From Komagataeibacter diospyri (GTDB taxonomy: Bacteria; Pseudomonadota; Alphaproteobacteria; Acetobacterales; Acetobacteraceae): 62,787 bases of DNA. This document shows, one piece after another, positions 1-8,778 of this stretch. Made by a program: the position numbers and the translations under genes. The number at the start of each line of letters is the position of its first letter. The first letter of the stretch is position 1. The stretch lies in NCBI RefSeq assembly GCF_006538165.1, contig NZ_BDLU01000066.1, positions 1 to 62,787 on the forward strand. The letters are read 5' to 3'. The notes under the pieces were generated by a model. The model was not told the origin of the DNA and made no database searches. It saw only the letters and a list, made by a program, of their open reading frames with translations.

Positions 1-176
1 TTGGGGTCATTCATCCAGTTGCGTCGGGGCGTATAATGCAGCAGCGGCCGCCACTGCGGGGTGGTGGCCTGTAACGGAGGGATCTGTTGCGTGTCGGCTG
101 CCTGCGCCATCGCCAGCGCAGGCAGATTGGTCAGTAATACCATCAATACAGTCCGTCGTATCGTTTCTGCCCGCAT
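1..176 (-). CDS. lsxB: Levanase (GH32), N-terminal fragment cut by window edge
   Basis: Exo-levanase that hydrolyses the fructan made by the neighbouring levansucrase. Reading the minus strand from the ATG at 176 gives 58 residues that run off the window. The first 21 or so look like a Sec signal peptide (basic start, hydrophobic VLMVLLTNLPALAMA, then AQA). The fragment ends with HYTPRRNWMNDP, the GH32 beta-fructosidase motif; the Asp of WMNDP is the catalytic nucleophile in that family. A GGGGGAG ribosome site lies 11 bases before the ATG. The gene starts 53 bp after the lsxA stop on the same strand, the order known for levansucrase/levanase operons in Gluconacetobacter. The family call is firm; the rest of the protein cannot be judged. 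Confidence 0.88.
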   Translation of the reverse strand, partial: MRAETIRRTVLMVLLTNLPALAMAQAADTQQIPPLQATTPQWRPLLHYTPRRNWMNDP

Positions 177-229
177 ATTATTGATGTCTCCCCCTTCAGA
201 ATGCAGGCATCATATGAACAGTGGCCGCA

Positions 230-1921
230 TTATTGCTGCTGGACGAACGAAGCAAGTGACACATTGGCGCTGGATGACGTTCCGGACCGCAGCAGATCAC
301 GCACAAATCCCTGCCAGTCCAGATCATGCCGGTTTGCCGGGATGTTGCCATATCCCCCCAGTCCGTTCTGACCGTAAGACAGGTCGATCTGGGTGATTGC
401 ATCACTGATCTGGATCTTCACGGTGGGCGCCAGTGCCCCGCCACGTCGGCCTTCTACCGTGTCGATGAACGATTCAACCAGGCCATTGGGCATTACATAA
501 TGCGAATAGGCCTGAAAAGCTCGTGGGTTCTGCTGTGGATCGGGATCAAAATCCGAACCCGCTGCGGTATTGAGGTCGGTGGGGTTGCCCAGTGCCAGAC
601 CGCTGCCCCAGTTCAGCGGCTCGAAATCGCTTCTCACGCCATTGCCGACAAAACCGTAGACCCCATCCGGCCCATCAATGCCGGCTGCAAAAGTCGAGCG
701 ATGACTGATGGTGAACAGATAGTATTTCCCATCCTTGATATAGACCTGAGGCCGCTCGGTCTGGTCATTGACACAGTTTGCAGAAATAAGGGGTGGCAGG
801 AAACGCCATTGCGTCAGGGAGCTGTCGGTGGATACCGCCAGGCCAATATTGGCTTTCTGGTATGTTGCCCCCGAATTCTGTACGGTATCCAGGTCTTCGG
901 CATATGGGTCGCCCGCCTGATAGCCAAGATCGGCTGCCGTGCAGTCCTTGGCGCCGCGTTCGCCTGCCGTGTTCCCTTCGAATACCATGAATGTCTGTCC
1001 GGGGTTCTGCGGATCCTCGAACGTGAAGGGGTCGCGGAAGGAATAGAATTCATTCTGCTGCCCGGTCTGGTAATAGGTTCCATCAGGCTGAAGCAGGCCG
1101 GTATGGTTGTTGAAACCGGTAAACCAGACATGGTTCAGGTCCGCATGGATCCGGCCATTCGCCTTGGAAATGATCGCAACGGGGGGCGCGACGTTTGCAC
1201 CATCCGCCGTGCGGTTGAAGCCAAGTGCGGTATAAAACACCGCCACCTCGTTCCCGTCCGTTTTCAGCAGGCGGGTCGATCCCGACCATTCGGCATTGTT
1301 GGTCAGTGTTGTGGAACCGAATACCTTTATGCTGGCTCCGTCGGGGAACAGGTGACCACCATATATCCAGCCCCCGTTACGCGGCCGCGCCGAAGCGGGG
1401 ATGCCTGCACGGCGATAGAAATAACTGATACGTGCATGCACGTGCCGGTCATCAAACGTGTATCCGGCATTGGGGTCAGCCGTAAGCGCGAAAATGACTT
1501 CCCATCCATTGTAGCTGAACTGGTTGGCGTGGGCATCGATCAACGTCCATGTATCCCATAGCCAGACATCGGGGTTCGTCTGGGGAAAGTCGGCGGGTAT
1601 ATCGGGCATTGTCACGCTGGTCGGCATGGAATTCGCCCCTACCGCAACATTCGGGTCGGATCGGGCCTTGATCTGCCGCGCATCCGCACGTGTCCACCGG
1701 GAGGTGAACGTGTCGAACGGGCTGTAGGCCTGTTGCGAATGGGTCGTGGGCGCCGGAAAACCGGGAACCGGGGTTACTGCGGTCTGCGCGTGCGCCATGG
1801 TAAAGGGGATATAGCCCGCAATGCTACTGGCAAGGACCAGCCTGATGGCGGTCCCATATACTTTTCGGCCAGAATGACCGTTGCCGATTATTCTGGGGAC
1901 ATCCTGATTGGAAATTTCCAT
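230..1921 (-). CDS. lsxA: Levansucrase (GH68), secreted
   Basis: Transfers fructose from sucrose to growing beta-2,6 fructan outside the cell. From the ATG at 1921 the protein has 563 residues, close to the 584 of G. diazotrophicus LsdA. An in-frame GTG at 1954 is possible, but the ATG has a CGGAG site 9 bases upstream. An unusually long signal peptide (about 45 residues, twin basic region, hydrophobic IRLVLASSIAGYIPF) ends at AHA. The GH68 catalytic triad is visible: WLWD nucleophile (D123), RDP transition-state stabiliser (D297) and the TERPQ acid/base (E389). Their spacing is identical to D135/D309/E401 of LsdA. Two cysteines (in KDCTA and SANCV) may form a disulfide. Export is most likely through the T2SS encoded just upstream. 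Confidence 0.95.
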   Translation of the reverse strand: MEISNQDVPRIIGNGHSGRKVYGTAIRLVLASSIAGYIPFTMAHAQTAVTPVPGFPAPTTHSQQAYSPFDTFTSRWTRADARQIKARSDPNVAVGANSMPTSVTMPDIPADFPQTNPDVWLWDTWTLIDAHANQFSYNGWEVIFALTADPNAGYTFDDRHVHARISYFYRRAGIPASARPRNGGWIYGGHLFPDGASIKVFGSTTLTNNAEWSGSTRLLKTDGNEVAVFYTALGFNRTADGANVAPPVAIISKANGRIHADLNHVWFTGFNNHTGLLQPDGTYYQTGQQNEFYSFRDPFTFEDPQNPGQTFMVFEGNTAGERGAKDCTAADLGYQAGDPYAEDLDTVQNSGATYQKANIGLAVSTDSSLTQWRFLPPLISANCVNDQTERPQVYIKDGKYYLFTISHRSTFAAGIDGPDGVYGFVGNGVRSDFEPLNWGSGLALGNPTDLNTAAGSDFDPDPQQNPRAFQAYSHYVMPNGLVESFIDTVEGRRGGALAPTVKIQISDAITQIDLSYGQNGLGGYGNIPANRHDLDWQGFVRDLLRSGTSSSANVSLASFVQQQ

Positions 1922-2219
1922 TTTTACGTACTCCGGCATAGGATGAACCCGCACTTCAGACGCCGTGCCGAAGTATACGGGTTATGGACTCGACGTCATT
2001 ACTTGTTCCATATCATTATTTCTGGATATTTCAGGGCATAAGAACACGATCATGACTGTCGCGTCTATTTTCGTTTTATTTGAGAATCATCTTGCCATAT
2101 TTCAAGAATATACAGGCATGAGACCTCGTGTCTCGAACGGCAGGGTTATGGACAGGTTGCCGGGACAGAAAAATATTTTAACTGATTTTTAATGCAGACC
2201 CGAAGAACAGCCATACGTT
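1922..2219. promoter_or_regulatory. lsxA upstream region
   Basis: About 300 bp between the gspK stop and the lsxA start, more AT-rich than its surroundings, so lsxA probably has its own promoter rather than depending on the gspK operon. On the minus strand a TTGAAA hexamer near 2105 is a possible -35 element, but no convincing -10 partner was fixed. A small stem (GAGAC/GTCTC, 2120-2134) has no T run. Overlapping short open frames here look non-coding. Confidence 0.4.
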
Positions 2220-3056
2220 TTATTTTCCTACAGGAATATCCCATTCCAGTAATCTGACGGGGACTGCAGAGTTATCCGCAGGTGCCTTCATGATGATCGC
2301 ATGACGGAAGGCGCGTGCGCCGGACCTGTCTATCGCAGCGGCTTCAATACTGACCACCCGCTCGGCCCGGGGCATTCCACCAGTGGGAAAAGTGTTCCCA
2401 ACGCTCATCATGGCCTGACGCACCACCGGATCAGCCTGTTCGACAACCGGTTCATCATCCCAGTATATGCTCAGATGCGGTATAAGCCGGGCTGCGATTA
2501 CGGGCGTCATGCCAAGCACCAGACGCAGTTCTCCCACGCTCTGGAATGGTGCGCCCGGCGGTCCGTAGGGCCGGCCGGCCGTGACATAGGCGGCCATTGT
2601 GCCGGGCAGTGCTGCACTGTCAGATGATGCCGGGAAGCGCCACGCACGGATATTGAGGGTGAGCGCCTGCGCTTCGTGCATATCCGACCCTGTCGCCCGT
2701 AACAGCGCCAGCAGCAGCCCGGTTGAGGCAATGTTGGGATTGATTTTTCCCGCTTCACTGGTGATCCGCAGGTCCAGGCGGGTGTTTCCGTGCCGGATCA
2801 GGTGATCGGTTCCATCCGCCCCCCAATGCCCGGCCGAAGTATCAAGCAGGTGGAACGCTGCTTCCCATATCCCTCCATCGGCTTCCTGCTGCAGGCGTGC
2901 ATGAAGGCGCAGCATGTCGGTCGCATGTATCTGCCCCCGTCCTGCGGATGTGATGGCAAATGCCAGAAATGACAGCAGGACCACCGTCCATAATACGATC
3001 AGCAGTGCGAAACCACCATCGGTCATGGTTCGCAGGCACGGCGGTGGGGTTTTCAT
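2220..3056 (-). CDS. gspK: Type II secretion minor pseudopilin GspK
   Basis: Large minor pseudopilin that caps the T2SS pseudopilus tip with GspI and GspJ. It has 278 residues. A short leader ends in Gly before FALLIVLWTVVLLSFLAF, a prepilin-type N-methylation helix without the Glu at +5, as is usual for GspK. Downstream, GKINPNIAS and the FQSVGELRLVLGM helix-hairpin segment are typical of the GspK alpha domain. The ATG overlaps the gspD stop (ATGA), and it is the last gene of the leftward operon. Confidence 0.9.
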   Translation of the reverse strand: MKTPPPCLRTMTDGGFALLIVLWTVVLLSFLAFAITSAGRGQIHATDMLRLHARLQQEADGGIWEAAFHLLDTSAGHWGADGTDHLIRHGNTRLDLRITSEAGKINPNIASTGLLLALLRATGSDMHEAQALTLNIRAWRFPASSDSAALPGTMAAYVTAGRPYGPPGAPFQSVGELRLVLGMTPVIAARLIPHLSIYWDDEPVVEQADPVVRQAMMSVGNTFPTGGMPRAERVVSIEAAAIDRSGARAFRHAIIMKAPADNSAVPVRLLEWDIPVGK

Positions 3057-5395
3057 GGCCCCAGACCGACGCCACGTCGGATGCGGGCCTGCGGGTCGGC
3101 GCTGCCGGTGGAACGCATGTTCAGCAGTTCATCGGGCACGCCTGCCGCATTGGGCAATGCATCGCGCAGGTCGGCGGTCAGCGCCTGTGCATCACGCTGG
3201 TCATGCATGACATGGGGGGTAATGAGAACCAGCAGTTCCGTGCGCTGGCGGTTATTGCTCTGGTCGCCTGCCAGTATGCCCAGCACCGGGATATCCTTCA
3301 GCCACGGAATGCCACTGTTGTTACGTGAAGATGTATCGGTAATCAGCCCGGCCAGCCCCAGCGTCTGCCCGTCCTGTATGACCACGCGGGAAGTGACGGA
3401 GCGGTCATTGAAGGTCGGGTTGACCGTGCTGGATGATGTGGAACTGACCGAACTGACTTCCTGCGAAATATCCAGCGTCACCAGTCCGCCGTTATTGACC
3501 CGTGGCGTCACCTGCATGATGACCCCGGTGGGCTGGTACGTGAACTGGTTGTAGATCGAGGTCCCGATCGTGCTGGACTGTGATCCCGTCTGGATCGGAA
3601 CAAGCTGTCCCACCTGCAGGCGCGCGGGCTGGTTGTCCAGCACCATGATCTGGGGCGAGGACAGGACATGTACCTTTGTCACATTCTGCAGTGCGTCCAG
3701 GGCGATGGGGGCGCCCCCGCTGCCACTTGCGCTGCCGATTATGAAACCGGGCAGGGTATGACTGAACGCGGCGGAGGCCAGCTTGCCGGTGGTAATGGTC
3801 TGGCTGTTGCTGCTCAGGACCCCGTTGATGCCACCCGACTTGAAAAAGAACTGCGTGCCGTAGCGCAGGGCGTCATTCAGTTGCACTTCGGCAATCACGG
3901 CATCGATGCGTACCTGCACGGGCAGGATGTCCACCTTGCGCAGCATGTCTTCAATCGTGTCGTTTTCCTGATCGGTGGCATAGATCAGCAGTGCATTATG
4001 CTGGGGGCTGGGGATGATCCGCATGCCCCGGACCCGACCGTTTCCCCCGGCGGTATTATCAAGGCCGCCCAGAAGTGGATTGGCGTTCGCAGGCTGCGTG
4101 CCGCCAGCCGCACCGCCCTGTGCGCCGGGTTGTGTGACACCGGACATCATGCCCGTGCCGGCCCCCAGTCCGGCCCCGCCACCCGGCGTGCTGCCGGATT
4201 GCATGCCCCCCATACCCCCCAGGCCGGACAGGCCCCCACCCATGCCCGTGGTGCCCTGCTGGCCCGCACCGGGAATATTTGCCTGTGGTGGCTGGGTGGG
4301 CTGGGCTGTCACATCGTCAGGGGTAAAGGCCTGCTGCAGGATATAGGCCGCGTCATTGGCATTGGTATTCTGGATATAATAGACATGCCATGTACGCATT
4401 GTCGTCCGCCGGGTCCGTTCCAGCAGGTCGAACAGCCGACGCGTGTCGGTAATGTATCGGGCGGAACTGGCCACAATCAGCACGGCGTCCACGCGCGACA
4501 TCGCAATGACCCGTACCATCTGCGCCAGTGTGCCGCCATGACCGCGCAGGGCTTCCTGCAACGCCGTGGCCATGTCGCGTGCCGCACCGGAGGAGACGGG
4601 AAGGAGGGCATAGGACTGTCCCGCCAGCATATCGACATCGAAGGCGTGTATAAGATCCACGATCGTATTGCGCGTGACGGGATCGCCGGCGACAAGCAGT
4701 GCATTCGCTCCGCTGACTGCGCTGACATGGCCGCTGCCCTGCATGAAGGGTTGCAGCGCCTTGGCAAGGTCTTCCGCCCCGGCATAGCGCAGGGGTACCA
4801 TGATGCTGCCCGCCATTGCCGGATCTTCCGCCAGCCCCACCGGACTGCCGCCAGCGGTACCCGCCCCGGCAGCGGTGCCCGCAGGTCTGCCGGCACCGGG
4901 CGTTACCCGGTACAGGTCGCCCATCCGGCCCAGTGTAGCACCCACTTCCGACAGGAGCATCTGCAGGACCGGCAGCATTTCACCGGCCAGTAGTGGTGTT
5001 GCGGTATGCAGTGTGACCGTGCCTGTTACGGCTGGATCGATCGTGTAATTGACGTGCAGCACATTGCCCAATATCTGCGCCACGACATCACGGATATCCG
5101 TATCGGCAAAATCCAGCGTCACGGTTCCCGATGGGGTCGTCTGCACTTCGTGACCCAGATGGGGGCTGCTGTCTCGGCCATAGCTGACCTGTGCCGTCAT
5201 GGGACGATCGGTCGATCCGACCGGCCCGTTCACCGGGGGTTCGGTCCCGCCATGCAGCAACTGGGGACCGGGCAGTGGCGATACCTTGGGCGGTGCGCCC
5301 GTATCGCATCCTGTCACGGACATGCACACCAGCAGGGCGGTACACCACCCGGACAGGGTGGCGAAGCGGGTAGGGGCAATAGAAAATGGGTTCAT
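3053..5395 (-). CDS. gspD: Type II secretion outer-membrane secretin GspD
   Basis: Forms the outer-membrane channel of the T2SS. It has 780 residues, longer than the usual 650-700. A lipoprotein-like signal ends at VTGC (Cys30), so the protein may be a self-piloting lipidated secretin. An N0 domain (TLDFADTDIRDVVAQIL, around residues 95-170) is followed by N1-N3 and then the secretin core with VPIQTG and the VVIQDGQTLGLAGLI motif near the C-terminus. A Gly/Met/Pro/Gln-rich low-complexity stretch of about 80 residues (roughly 360-440) interrupts the N3 region and explains the extra length. Both ends overlap neighbouring genes by ATGA, which suggests translational coupling. Confidence 0.95.
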   Translation of the reverse strand: MNPFSIAPTRFATLSGWCTALLVCMSVTGCDTGAPPKVSPLPGPQLLHGGTEPPVNGPVGSTDRPMTAQVSYGRDSSPHLGHEVQTTPSGTVTLDFADTDIRDVVAQILGNVLHVNYTIDPAVTGTVTLHTATPLLAGEMLPVLQMLLSEVGATLGRMGDLYRVTPGAGRPAGTAAGAGTAGGSPVGLAEDPAMAGSIMVPLRYAGAEDLAKALQPFMQGSGHVSAVSGANALLVAGDPVTRNTIVDLIHAFDVDMLAGQSYALLPVSSGAARDMATALQEALRGHGGTLAQMVRVIAMSRVDAVLIVASSARYITDTRRLFDLLERTRRTTMRTWHVYYIQNTNANDAAYILQQAFTPDDVTAQPTQPPQANIPGAGQQGTTGMGGGLSGLGGMGGMQSGSTPGGGAGLGAGTGMMSGVTQPGAQGGAAGGTQPANANPLLGGLDNTAGGNGRVRGMRIIPSPQHNALLIYATDQENDTIEDMLRKVDILPVQVRIDAVIAEVQLNDALRYGTQFFFKSGGINGVLSSNSQTITTGKLASAAFSHTLPGFIIGSASGSGGAPIALDALQNVTKVHVLSSPQIMVLDNQPARLQVGQLVPIQTGSQSSTIGTSIYNQFTYQPTGVIMQVTPRVNNGGLVTLDISQEVSSVSSTSSSTVNPTFNDRSVTSRVVIQDGQTLGLAGLITDTSSRNNSGIPWLKDIPVLGILAGDQSNNRQRTELLVLITPHVMHDQRDAQALTADLRDALPNAAGVPDELLNMRSTGSADPQARIRRGVGLGP

Positions 5396-6054
5396 GGATG
5401 CGACCGGGCCGGAGGGGGCGGGGGAACGGGAAAGCGGGCTTCAGGGAGTGTAATGGCATCATCCGGACCGGCAGACGCATCGTCGCCCTGCAGGCTGCCT
5501 GGTGGGGCGGGTTTGCCACCACCGCGCTCCCGATCAGGACGCAGTTCCGTCATGCCATGACTGCCTTCCACGCCCACTGTTCCCGGTCCGATCCGGCGTA
5601 TGCGCCATGGCCCGATCACGTCCCCCTCACGCGCCAGTATGCCGCGACTGCCTGCGACCACGGGATTGCCGGGGCCGTGCATGGCGCCCGATGGAACCGC
5701 GCCGCGGGGCAGGGAAAAGATGGCAGTCCTGCTGCCGCCCGGTCCGACCACGATGCCACTCAGCCGCATGCCCGGCATGGCCATGGTACCGTTATTTGCC
5801 GGGCGACGGGAGGGAACGAACAGGGGCCGCTGGAGGATGGTCGGCAACAGGCCTTCCAGCCGGTCTGTCCCATTCTGCCCGCCCCCCTGCGCCATGGGCA
5901 GTCCCCTGAGGATATCGGGTTGCGCAGGCTGGTGGGGGGCGGCGGGACTGCGGCATTCTTCAATCACAATGCCCGCCAGCACCACGCCACAGCAGACCAG
6001 CGCCAGCAGGCCGGCAGGAACGGGCAGCCGGCGGGGCAGGGAAGGGCGGATCAT
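5392..6054 (-). CDS. gspN: T2SS inner-membrane component, GspN/GspC-like
   Basis: A 220-residue protein with one N-terminal membrane helix (AGLLALVCCGVVLAGIVI), a Pro-rich linker, LLPTILQRPLFVPSRRP, and an HR-like beta segment (RLSGIVVGPGGSRTAIFSLP). A second beta segment (LAREGDVIGPWRIRRIGPGTVGV) and a Pro-rich tail follow. The layout resembles GspC and the LsdN protein of the G. diazotrophicus levansucrase secretion system, which would link the inner-membrane platform to the secretin. No PDZ domain is visible. The assignment depends strongly on its place between gspM and gspD. Confidence 0.7.
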   Translation of the reverse strand: MIRPSLPRRLPVPAGLLALVCCGVVLAGIVIEECRSPAAPHQPAQPDILRGLPMAQGGGQNGTDRLEGLLPTILQRPLFVPSRRPANNGTMAMPGMRLSGIVVGPGGSRTAIFSLPRGAVPSGAMHGPGNPVVAGSRGILAREGDVIGPWRIRRIGPGTVGVEGSHGMTELRPDRERGGGKPAPPGSLQGDDASAGPDDAITLPEARFPVPPPPPARSHP

Positions 6055-6656
6055 TGCCCCCCCTTGCGTGGCGTGCTGCTTTCCGGCCTGTAGGCAATGA
6101 CGGTCATGGCCGTATCCAGCATGGGACTGTCGCGCCGCGCCCCTGCGGCAAGGTGCAGTTGCAGTTCATCAACCACCATTGCTGGCGTCGCCCGCGCAAT
6201 TGCATCCAGCAGCCGGACATCCGTTTCAAAGGAAACCGTGGTGGCAATCCGCACGCTGATGCGGTGATAGGCCCCTGATTGCACGGCGGGCAGGGTTTCC
6301 ACACTCGACAGAGTCGCGCCCAGCGCAGATGCCATTTCCTGCACCCGGTCCTGCAACGCGGCGGCGGTAACCGTATCGTTGGCCCCGTTGAGGAAAAACG
6401 ACGGCGTGGGGCGGGATGTCGCGGCCCGCTGGCGCAGGGCGGGCAGGGCCGCCGCCAGTTCGGTCATGCGGGCAGTCATTGCGGTACGCATGGCCAGTGT
6501 TTCGGCCCGTTGATGGTACCAGCCCATCAGTGGCAGCGCGATGCCGTTCCACATCACCAGAATGACGATACCCGTCATGGCGCATGCCAGTATCCTGCCC
6601 GGCCGCCCTTCGGGCAGGATGCCCTGTGTCATGGTGGGGGGCTGCAGGGAAACCAT
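6051..6656 (-). CDS. gspM: Type II secretion inner-membrane protein GspM
   Basis: 201 residues. A cytoplasmic N-terminus precedes one membrane helix (ILACAMTGIVILVMWNGIALPLM). A coiled-coil-prone stretch (YHQRAETLAMRTAMTARMTELAAALPALRQRA) leads to a ferredoxin-like periplasmic domain, as in GspM. It would pair with GspL to hold the GspE ATPase at the membrane. The ATG overlaps the gspL stop (TGATG). An in-frame ATG eight codons later is also possible. Confidence 0.78.
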   Translation of the reverse strand: MVSLQPPTMTQGILPEGRPGRILACAMTGIVILVMWNGIALPLMGWYHQRAETLAMRTAMTARMTELAAALPALRQRAATSRPTPSFFLNGANDTVTAAALQDRVQEMASALGATLSSVETLPAVQSGAYHRISVRIATTVSFETDVRLLDAIARATPAMVVDELQLHLAAGARRDSPMLDTAMTVIAYRPESSTPRKGGQ

Positions 6657-7798
6657 CAGTGTTTTCCCACCGTAGCCTGTATGGAAAACTGGCTGTAGCC
6701 CCGGTCGCTGGACTGGGTGACGGGGGCCGCGAAGGATGGTGCCACAAAAACCGGGTCGGCGTTCATCGCCTGTATGACCGCAGTCGTCGCATGGGACTGG
6801 CCGCTTATCAGCAGTCGTCCCTGCTGCAGGGACAGGTCGGTCAGGTAGGTCTCATCGGACAGGGCCGTGGTCAGGGCGTCGAGTATGACAAGGGGATTAC
6901 CCAGTCTCTGCTGTTCGGCGCGCATAAGGTTTCGTCCCGCGGCTTCGCCCTGTATGTCCTGCCTGATGCGGGTCGCGGCCTGTGCCGGGGCACGCACACT
7001 GGCCATGCGGCGGTCCAGCCGTGCGTAAGCCACGGACTGCAATACAAAGGGCAGGATCAGGGCCACGACCGCCAGCCCACCGCATGTCGCTGCCGCCCCG
7101 GTAAGAAGGTGCCGGGTGCGGCGCTGCGCCTCTGATCCCCGCCGTGTCAGCGAAAGGCGCAGGGGATTATGACCGGGACGGGGGATTTCCAGCGCCACTG
7201 GCTCCATGCCGACTGTGCGCAGGACGGGCAGTAACCCACGCAGTGCCGCGGTCGGAACAAGTGAAAGAAGCACATGCAGCCGTCCCGCCGCCATGTCCCG
7301 GCGCATGACCCGTGCGCCGAAAACAACATCCGCCGCGACAAAGGGCGTCAGGCGGTCCATTTCGTAGGTCAGTACATGGTCAAGGGAGTGTTCCGCTGCT
7401 GGCGGCAGGATCACTTCACGTTCCAGCAGCATCGCGGGATCTGGATGCAGGATGACTTCCCTGCGACCATGGGTTGTCACGATCGCCGCCAGCGCGTCGT
7501 GCATGGTGGACTGATCGGGCGCCGGTATGTCCCCATCCTCCGCCTGCCGCGCAGGGGTGGGCAGGGGCATGGCCGTTCCGTCCGGCAGGCGCAGCATGAT
7601 CCTATCGGGCAGGCAGTCGATCATGTAGCCATCGAATGCACGGCTTTCATGCCTGAGCCACGCAGGCATGAGGTCGCGCATCTGTCGTAACCACCAGTCC
7701 CGCACGTCGCGTATTTTCATGGTCAGGGAAACTCTCGCATCCATGGTGTGTTCCGGGTGTCGGAGAAAGTATCGGCCAGCATGGCGATTACGTTTCAC
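6656..7798 (-). CDS. gspL: Type II secretion inner-membrane protein GspL
   Basis: 380 residues from a GTG that overlaps the upstream stop (GTGA). Later in-frame ATGs (residues 19 and 27) could be the true start, since the first 26 residues are not typical. It has a cytoplasmic actin-like/PilM-type part, then one membrane helix (GAAATCGGLAVVALILPFVL, about residue 235), then a PilN-like periplasmic part (ILDALTTALSDETYLTDLSLQQGRLLISG). GspL recruits GspE through its cytoplasmic domain. Position between slt and gspM supports the call. Confidence 0.82.
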   Translation of the reverse strand: MKRNRHAGRYFLRHPEHTMDARVSLTMKIRDVRDWWLRQMRDLMPAWLRHESRAFDGYMIDCLPDRIMLRLPDGTAMPLPTPARQAEDGDIPAPDQSTMHDALAAIVTTHGRREVILHPDPAMLLEREVILPPAAEHSLDHVLTYEMDRLTPFVAADVVFGARVMRRDMAAGRLHVLLSLVPTAALRGLLPVLRTVGMEPVALEIPRPGHNPLRLSLTRRGSEAQRRTRHLLTGAAATCGGLAVVALILPFVLQSVAYARLDRRMASVRAPAQAATRIRQDIQGEAAGRNLMRAEQQRLGNPLVILDALTTALSDETYLTDLSLQQGRLLISGQSHATTAVIQAMNADPVFVAPSFAAPVTQSSDRGYSQFSIQATVGKH

Positions 7799-8211
7799 TG
7801 TCCGGTCTGTGCCGTGGCGAACAGGCGGGCTGCCGATTGCATGACCTGTAACTGATAGGCCCGGTTCAGGTCGGGAGTATGGGAATGGTAATTGCCGACA
7901 GCCCGAAGCAGACCGTCATGCGTGGCATCCAGCTGGGTGCGCATGATCGCCCCTGCTGCCGCGATGTTGTAGCAGATGTCATCACGCAACCGGCGATAGA
8001 CCATGGTTACGGGGGTACCGGTATAACGGGCCAGTGGAACAAGCCATGCCGTATTGACCTGCATGATCCCCAGGTCACGGGTGCCGTTGGTATTGGGGTG
8101 TTCCAGACCGGGATACCCCCCTTCCACCGCCTGGATTGCAGGCAGTACGCGCGGCGGAAGATGATAGAGCGATGCGACAAGCGCCATGCAGGCCAGATAA
8201 GGAATGCCCAT
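7795..8211 (-). CDS. Lytic transglycosylase (SLT family) of the T2SS operon
   Basis: Predicted periplasmic peptidoglycan-cleaving enzyme that could open the cell wall for T2SS assembly. From the ATG at 8211 it has 138 residues. A hydrophobic start (IPYLACMALVASLYHL) is followed by AIQAVEGG with the candidate catalytic Glu30, DLGIMQVNTAWL, an NIAAAGAIMR helix and AVGNYHS, the standard motif order of small IagB/VirB1-type transglycosylases. A GGGAG site sits four bases before this ATG; a TTG at 8280 would add 23 unlikely residues and run into gspG. It is the first gene of the leftward operon, and its stop overlaps the gspL start. Confidence 0.82.
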   Translation of the reverse strand: MGIPYLACMALVASLYHLPPRVLPAIQAVEGGYPGLEHPNTNGTRDLGIMQVNTAWLVPLARYTGTPVTMVYRRLRDDICYNIAAAGAIMRTQLDATHDGLLRAVGNYHSHTPDLNRAYQLQVMQSAARLFATAQTGQ

Positions 8212-8256
8212 CGTTCTCCCGCACCTTCTGACCGCGACGTTGTGCAATGCGGAGGG
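8212..8256. promoter_or_regulatory. Divergent start region of the two T2SS operons
   Basis: Only 45 bp separate the proposed starts of slt (minus) and gspG (plus). Promoters for both operons must therefore overlap each other or lie inside the opposite gene. A GGAGGG lies directly against the gspG ATG. Confidence 0.45.
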
Positions 8257-8763
8257 ATGACCCCGCGCAATCATTTGCAAAACGCAAGAAAAGAACGGCA
8301 GTTTATTTCAGGGAAAAGAAAAAATGTCGTCCGTTTCATCGGATTCCACGAAAAACGCGACGAGGCAGGATTCACGTTAATTGAACTGCTTGTCGTTATT
8401 GCAATCCTTGGCCTGCTGATCGGGCTGGTCGCCCCGGCGGCCCTGCGCCAGTTGGGTGGGGCGCGGGCCTCCATCGCCCGGCAGTCAATAGAACGGATGG
8501 GGCAGATCCTCGATCTTTATAAACTTGATGTCGGGTCTTATCCTTCCACCGATGAAGGCCTGCAGGCCCTTGTGGCCCGTCCCACCGATTCCGAGACGTG
8601 GAACGGTCCTTATGTAAAGGACAGTCATCCGCTGCTCGACCCGTGGAACCATCCTTATATCTATCGCAATCCTTCCGATCGTCCCGGTCATGATTATGAC
8701 CTGTGCTCTGCCGGACCGGCTGGTCATGGAGATGATCCCGCCCACCAGATATGCAACCCCTAG
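8257..8763 (+). CDS. gspG: Type II secretion major pseudopilin GspG
   Basis: Major subunit of the T2SS pseudopilus. The ATG at 8257 gives 168 residues with an unusually long 38-residue basic leader before the prepilin peptidase site (AG|FTLIELLVVIAILGLLIGLV, with Glu at +5). The mature part has the GspG signatures LYKLDVGSYPSTDEGLQAL, WNGPYVKD, LLDPWNHPYIY and a C-terminal Asp-rich loop that binds calcium in the family. The GGAGGG directly before this ATG is too close to be ideal; a TTG at 8275 is an alternative start. It leads the rightward operon. Confidence 0.92.
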   Translation: MTPRNHLQNARKERQFISGKRKNVVRFIGFHEKRDEAGFTLIELLVVIAILGLLIGLVAPAALRQLGGARASIARQSIERMGQILDLYKLDVGSYPSTDEGLQALVARPTDSETWNGPYVKDSHPLLDPWNHPYIYRNPSDRPGHDYDLCSAGPAGHGDDPAHQICNP

Positions 8764-8778
8764 ACGGGATGTGCGGGA

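Noticed and set aside
326..1561. 411-residue plus-strand open frame opposite lsxA
   Set aside because: It is the reverse complement of a well-supported GH68 gene and has no motif or ribosome site.
3668..4993. 441-residue plus-strand open frame opposite gspD
   Set aside because: Shadow of the secretin gene in GC-rich DNA; no domain recognisable.
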